Shown here: in pieces, positions 60,217 to 64,000 of the stretch
Numbering within the stretch: position 1 is the stretch's first letter
Layout of the letters: the number at the start of each line of letters is the position of its first letter
From: Treponema sp.
Lineage (GTDB): Bacteria > Spirochaetota > Spirochaetia > Treponematales > Treponemataceae
Assembly: GCA_016296575.1 (NCBI GenBank)
Contig: JAEDJA010000004.1
Location: 47,393 to 111,392, forward strand
DNA: 64,000 bases
Direction of reading: 5' to 3'
Program-made: the position numbers and the translations under genes
The notes under the pieces: model-generated
Database searches by the model: none
Told to the model about the DNA's origin: nothing
The model's input: only the letters and a program-made list of their open reading frames with translations

Positions 60217-63200
60217 TTATTCCGAGTATACCATTTCATCACCGTTGATTATGACTTTTGGAGGCTTAATACTCTGCAGGAAAATATTCTCCGGTAAAGC
60301 ACCGTAACCTTCCGCAGTTTCCGCATTAACAACAACAGTTGCCTTGTTTGTATCTACAATTGATACAACTGACTGTTTATCCCAGGAACCCATTGCCAAT
60401 ACCCTGTTTCCTTCGCCTTTCATTACCATATTTACATGGGCAATTGAACATACTACCCGGCCACCTTTTGCACCCATAAGAATAAGCTCCTGTCCAGAAA
60501 GACTGATATTGCAGGCCCCGTTTTCAAGACTGATTTTTCCACCGGAATTATAGCTGGAACCAACACCAGAAACGTGTGATCCACTTCCCTGAATATCCAG
60601 AACAAAGTTTTCAAATGACACTTTCTGCATACCGTGATGAGAACCAATTGCCGCTCCCTGATTTACACGGAATTCCTCCCTTACAATACAATCCTTAAAA
60701 ATAATAGGAGCATCGCCATAAAGACAACCAATACCTATTGCTTCAACAGCAGCAACATTGACCTCAATAGCCCCGCTCACTGCAGTAATTCCAACACCTT
60801 TTTTGTAAGTACCGCCACCAATTCCTACACCAAGTTCACCATCCAAACGTACAAAAACAGTTCCCGAATGATTAAATACTATATCACCAAAGGATTCTTC
60901 TACACCACCACCAATTCCATAGCAATAATGACCTTTTGAATTTATACGCAGATTTCCAGAACCTTTTATTGCAATTCCACTTCCTTCTGGTACACGGATA
61001 CCCTTCTTGTCCAGGGTACAATCGCCTTCAATTCGGAGTATAAGTCTTGAACCCTCACCCAGTTCAATACACGGAAAATCATCAACGGAGCTCAGGTGGA
61101 CATTCTGAAGTGTTAAATCTGCGGAAATACCGTCCTTAATTCGGATAATCATATCGGCTGCAAAATCAGGATTTCCTGTAATAACAACTTCTTTCTGAGC
61201 AATGGTAATACCCGTATATTCTTCCAGAGCCAGCTGAACCAGAGAAATTTCTGGAGTATTGGAAGCTATGAAAATCTTTCGATTTCCTTCAATAACACCA
61301 CGGATATTTTCAGAAATAATTGTTTTCCGAATTCCCTCTGGAATTTCCCGAACAGGATCAACAGAAGGTTTAGCCGTATAAAATCCCTGGATTAAATCTG
61401 CCTGAAGACGAATCATCATTTTAAGTTCTGCTTCAGTTTCAACTCCTTCTGCCAGAACTTTCATTCCGTTTTCCTTGGCAAAATTGATGATGGAATTTAC
61501 AAAGTATTGTTTTTTAGAATTGGCTTCGATATTTGAGATAAGAAGACGATCCAATTTGATGATCTGCGGTTTATAACGGAGCAATGTGTATGTATTGGAG
61601 CTTCCGCTTCCAAAATCATCAATGGCAAGCATAAAACCGTTCTTGGCCTGACGGTCTGAAATAATTGCCAGAGCTTCATCATCAAGTTCTGTCTGTTCCG
61701 TAATTTCTACAACAAGACGCTTCCAAAGCTCAGGGTATCTTTCTGCCAGCGGATTAAAATCATCATCCTTTAAAGTGTATCCAGGAATAGAATTCAAGAA
61801 GATTTTTGCTTTACCTGGAATACGTTTGTCTGAGGCAAGTCTTGCCAGAACATTGTTGAAAGTAAGTTTTTCTATCTCATAATCACGCTTATTTTTTGAA
61901 GCATAACGAAGAACTGAAAGTGGTGAAAGTGTATCTGTACGCATAAGAGCTTCATAAGCCCAGATACTTCCGTCCTTTGCAGAAACAATCGGCTGGAAAG
62001 CATACTGAATTCTGTTGTTGTCAATAACATCCAGTGCCACAGATTCTTCTTCCCGGTCAACTGAAGTTTCTTCAAAATCATCATAAGAATAGGCAGATTT
62101 TCGTCGCTGGTCTTTTTTATCAGTTTTTTTCGACAGAACTTTATTTATAGCTTCATCAAAAGAGATTTCCTTATTCGACTGAAGATCGATTATTTCGCAG
62201 TCCATATTAAGCTCAACAGAATAATCTTTTCCATCAAAATCAGGTGAATTCTTTACGCCGGTATAAACTCTTTCTCTGATTGATTTTGCATAAGAATCAT
62301 CGGCGGCATCAACTGGAAATCCAATAACAAATTCATCACTTCCAAGGTGACCTGCAAATTCATTGATATCCAGACTGCTTTTTATTACAGCTGCAACGGA
62401 TTTAATAACTTCATTTCCCTCTGCATAACCGTAACCCATGTTGATGGCAGCCAGTCGTTCAATATCCATAGCCAAAAGTCCAATGTTTTTCTTCTGTTTT
62501 TTGCAGTCCTTAACAATGGTATCAAGCTCATAAAGAAAACCACGCATGTTGTAAAGCCCGGTCATATCATCCCAAATACCTTCACTTTTAAGGAGGAGCT
62601 TGTTTTCATACATCCGCTCATCGGCTTCTACAATAACAGGATCTATATCATCGTTGGCAGCATGGAAGGCACTTCCGTAAGAAATGCGGTAGGAATATTC
62701 ACTTAAATCCTCGTTAATATCTTCAAACATGATTTCCAGGTCTTCAGGAGTTGCAAACCGGCTTATTACGGCAAATTCATCACCACCATAACGGAAAACC
62801 TTACTGCCTTTTACAAGATGGGTTTTAATTGTGCTGGCAATAACGGCCAAAGCTCTGTCACCTGCAATATGACCGTATTTATCATTAATCATCTTAAAGT
62901 TATCAATATCTATGATTGAAATGTAACAGTCCTTTCTACGCATCTCGGCCAGTTCATATTTCATACTCTGACGTGTAAGAATCCCTGTAATGGTATCACA
63001 TTTATAAACCTGCATAACAAGGTAGTAGTAGTAAACGATTCCGCTGATTGCAATCACTCTGGTAATTACGCGACTGTAGTGGAAACCAATTTCTATTACA
63101 ACACTGATGAAAATAGCAATTGAAATAAACACGATAAGTTTTTGCTTAAGGGGATCTTCCGTTCTTTTATGCCTAAGAAGATAAATCCATGACAGTATTA

Positions 63201-63420
63201 TTGTAATGTTAAGTACATATTCACAAATTCTGATGTACTGGAAATCAGTAAGAAATACTTCAAGAATTACTCCAATAAGAGAACAAGTCAGCGTTAAAAC
63301 ATATCCCCTTCGAACTTTTTTTGAAAATGAACGATCATTAAAAATGATAAAAAAAGTGATAAGAATTAAATATATGATTGGGAACTGATAGATTAGATTC
63401 CGCTGTAATTCCAGTGACAT
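60217..63420 (-). CDS. GGDEF-GGDEF-EAL protein with glycine-rich beta-helix-like C-terminus
   Basis: 1067 residues from ATG 63420, supported by GGAG ten bases upstream; an earlier in-frame ATG at 63495 lacks a ribosome site. Residues 1-140 are a six-segment membrane module. GGDEF domain 1 (about 142-275) has an intact RYGGDEFAV (212-216). GGDEF domain 2 (about 285-420) reads HLGSDEFVI (360-364). The EAL domain (about 462-715) has WAYEALMRTD, LAIDDFGSGSSNTY and LAEGVETEAEL. The last 300 residues form repeated beta-strand units with GIGGG and VGIGGG turns, like a parallel beta-helix of carbohydrate-binding type, but on the cytoplasmic side. It could both make and break c-di-GMP. Confidence 0.88.
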   Translation of the reverse strand: MSLELQRNLIYQFPIIYLILITFFIIFNDRSFSKKVRRGYVLTLTCSLIGVILEVFLTDFQYIRICEYVLNITIILSWIYLLRHKRTEDPLKQKLIVFISIAIFISVVIEIGFHYSRVITRVIAISGIVYYYYLVMQVYKCDTITGILTRQSMKYELAEMRRKDCYISIIDIDNFKMINDKYGHIAGDRALAVIASTIKTHLVKGSKVFRYGGDEFAVISRFATPEDLEIMFEDINEDLSEYSYRISYGSAFHAANDDIDPVIVEADERMYENKLLLKSEGIWDDMTGLYNMRGFLYELDTIVKDCKKQKKNIGLLAMDIERLAAINMGYGYAEGNEVIKSVAAVIKSSLDINEFAGHLGSDEFVIGFPVDAADDSYAKSIRERVYTGVKNSPDFDGKDYSVELNMDCEIIDLQSNKEISFDEAINKVLSKKTDKKDQRRKSAYSYDDFEETSVDREEESVALDVIDNNRIQYAFQPIVSAKDGSIWAYEALMRTDTLSPLSVLRYASKNKRDYEIEKLTFNNVLARLASDKRIPGKAKIFLNSIPGYTLKDDDFNPLAERYPELWKRLVVEITEQTELDDEALAIISDRQAKNGFMLAIDDFGSGSSNTYTLLRYKPQIIKLDRLLISNIEANSKKQYFVNSIINFAKENGMKVLAEGVETEAELKMMIRLQADLIQGFYTAKPSVDPVREIPEGIRKTIISENIRGVIEGNRKIFIASNTPEISLVQLALEEYTGITIAQKEVVITGNPDFAADMIIRIKDGISADLTLQNVHLSSVDDFPCIELGEGSRLILRIEGDCTLDKKGIRVPEGSGIAIKGSGNLRINSKGHYCYGIGGGVEESFGDIVFNHSGTVFVRLDGELGVGIGGGTYKKGVGITAVSGAIEVNVAAVEAIGIGCLYGDAPIIFKDCIVREEFRVNQGAAIGSHHGMQKVSFENFVLDIQGSGSHVSGVGSSYNSGGKISLENGACNISLSGQELILMGAKGGRVVCSIAHVNMVMKGEGNRVLAMGSWDKQSVVSIVDTNKATVVVNAETAEGYGALPENIFLQSIKPPKVIINGDEMVYSE

Positions 63421-63623
63421 ATCCTGCTCCAGTTTAGGGGATTTTTTTATTCTACCATAATAACATCTTTTTTTGTATTTCTTTTTTTTTCGCATAAAAT
63501 GATAGTTTTATACATTTTTTCAAGTGAATTTCCTATACCATTATTGGAATTTATGGTGTAAAATAATGATATAATTGGTAACAATGGCGCCTTTTGGGGT
63601 CATACAATATAGGAGAAAAAAAC

Positions 63624-64000
63624 ATGAATAAACCAAAAATTAAAATTGGTATCGTAGCTGTTAGCCGCGACTGTTTCCCAGAATCACTTTCAGTAAACAG
63701 AAGAAAGGCTTTGGTAGCTGCTTACACAAAAAAATATGGTGCAGATGAAATCTACGAATGTCCAATCTGTATCGTAGAAAGCGAAATCCACATGGTTCAG
63801 GCTCTTGAAGACATCAAGAAGAACGGATGTAACGCACTCTGTGTTTACCTCGGAAACTTCGGTCCAGAAATTGCTGAAACTTTGCTTGCAAAACACTTCG
63901 ATGGTCCAAAAATGTTCTGTGCAGCAGCAGAAGAAACATCTAAAGATGGTGGACTTATCCAGGGTCGTGGAGATGCTTACTGTGGTATGCTCAACGCTTC
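63624..64000 (+). CDS. L-fucose/L-arabinose isomerase-like protein, N-terminal part (cut by window edge)
   Basis: The frame starts ATG 63624 with AGGAG seven bases upstream and is open to the right edge (125 complete codons). KIKIGIVAVSRDCFPESLSVNRRKALVAAY, YGADEIYECPICIVESEIHMVQAL and NGCNALCVYLGNFGPEIAETLLAKHFDGPKMFCAAAEE match the N-terminal domain of the FucI/AraA-like isomerase superfamily (treponemal and clostridial fucose-isomerase-like proteins). The catalytic metal-binding part lies outside the window, so the sugar cannot be named. Confidence 0.78.
   Translation, partial: MNKPKIKIGIVAVSRDCFPESLSVNRRKALVAAYTKKYGADEIYECPICIVESEIHMVQALEDIKKNGCNALCVYLGNFGPEIAETLLAKHFDGPKMFCAAAEETSKDGGLIQGRGDAYCGMLNA

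Noticed and set aside
1..64000. tRNA, rRNA, CRISPR arrays, insertion sequences, phage genes
   Set aside because: I looked for T-loop-like GGTTCGAATCC sequences, regularly spaced repeats, and transposase or integrase motifs and saw none. A tRNAscan, Rfam and CRISPR-finder run would settle this.

Overview
The window looks like part of the chromosome of a spirochaete of the genus Treponema, probably a free-living or gut/rumen-type member rather than a pathogen. The evidence is the mixture of gene families: an LptC-LptA-LptB block as in other treponemes, several treponeme-type proteins without clear homologues, c-di-GMP signalling proteins, a chemoreceptor, AT-rich intergenic DNA, and biosynthetic capacity (biotin uptake, PurE/PurM, full-length N-acetylglutamate synthase, secreted and cytosolic SGNH esterases) exceeding that of T. 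pallidum. No rRNA, tRNA, CRISPR array, transposase, integrase or phage gene was recognised. Gene density is very high; only one gap (37830-38144) exceeds 300 bases.

Layout. 1-6908: a chemoreceptor cut by the left edge, then S41 protease, RsmE, a WecG-like glycosyltransferase, a TrmJ-like RNA methylase, an HD-GYP c-di-GMP phosphodiesterase and a HAD phosphatase. 7016-13683: tpiA with a long terminator hairpin, a CE2-like esterase plus a DUF2974 lipase-like protein, a methyltransferase, a BrkB/YihY membrane protein fused to a cyclic-nucleotide-binding domain, and asnS. 13814-17030: outer-membrane-like protein and a dCache-EAL protein. 17164-20175: birA-bioY-ecfA-ecfT behind a palindrome that resembles a BirA operator. 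20231-24379: a NitT/TauT-type importer whose permease and ATPase are fused, a small membrane protein and a two-gene ThrE-type exporter. 24495-28443: PTS enzyme I, a 1-phosphofructokinase-like kinase and a cation/proton antiporter. 28459-30395: lptC-lptA-lptB on the minus strand. 30456-39953: purE, purM, mutS2, ettA, secreted SGNH protein, a repeat-filled gap, proS. 39977-46192: treponemal proteins of unknown function, a GerMN-domain protein and a LacI regulator.

46278-55833 is the most notable region: a divergent, compact lipid/polyketide-type cluster resembling aryl polyene (APE) loci. One arm has a SAM methyltransferase and a truncated, chain-length-factor-like ketosynthase; the other has an acyl carrier protein, a membrane-domain/AMP-ligase fusion, a GT2 glycosyltransferase, an LpxL-type acyltransferase, an MMPL exporter and an intact ketosynthase. 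The ketoreductase, dehydratases, thioesterase and ammonia lyase of classical APE loci are not in the window, so it is either a reduced cluster using housekeeping FabG/FabZ-type enzymes or it makes something else.

55845-64000: argA, a PilZ-like protein, a dicarboxylate/amino-acid symporter and a divergent gene of unknown function sharing one palindromic -35 hexamer, a large GGDEF-GGDEF-EAL protein with a glycine-rich beta-helix-like tail, and the start of a sugar-isomerase-like gene.

Two genome-wide habits show up. Many genes have a sigma70-like promoter whose -10 ends 6-7 bases before the ATG, with no Shine-Dalgarno sequence, implying leaderless mRNAs. Several genes end in short tandem duplications at or just after the stop codon.
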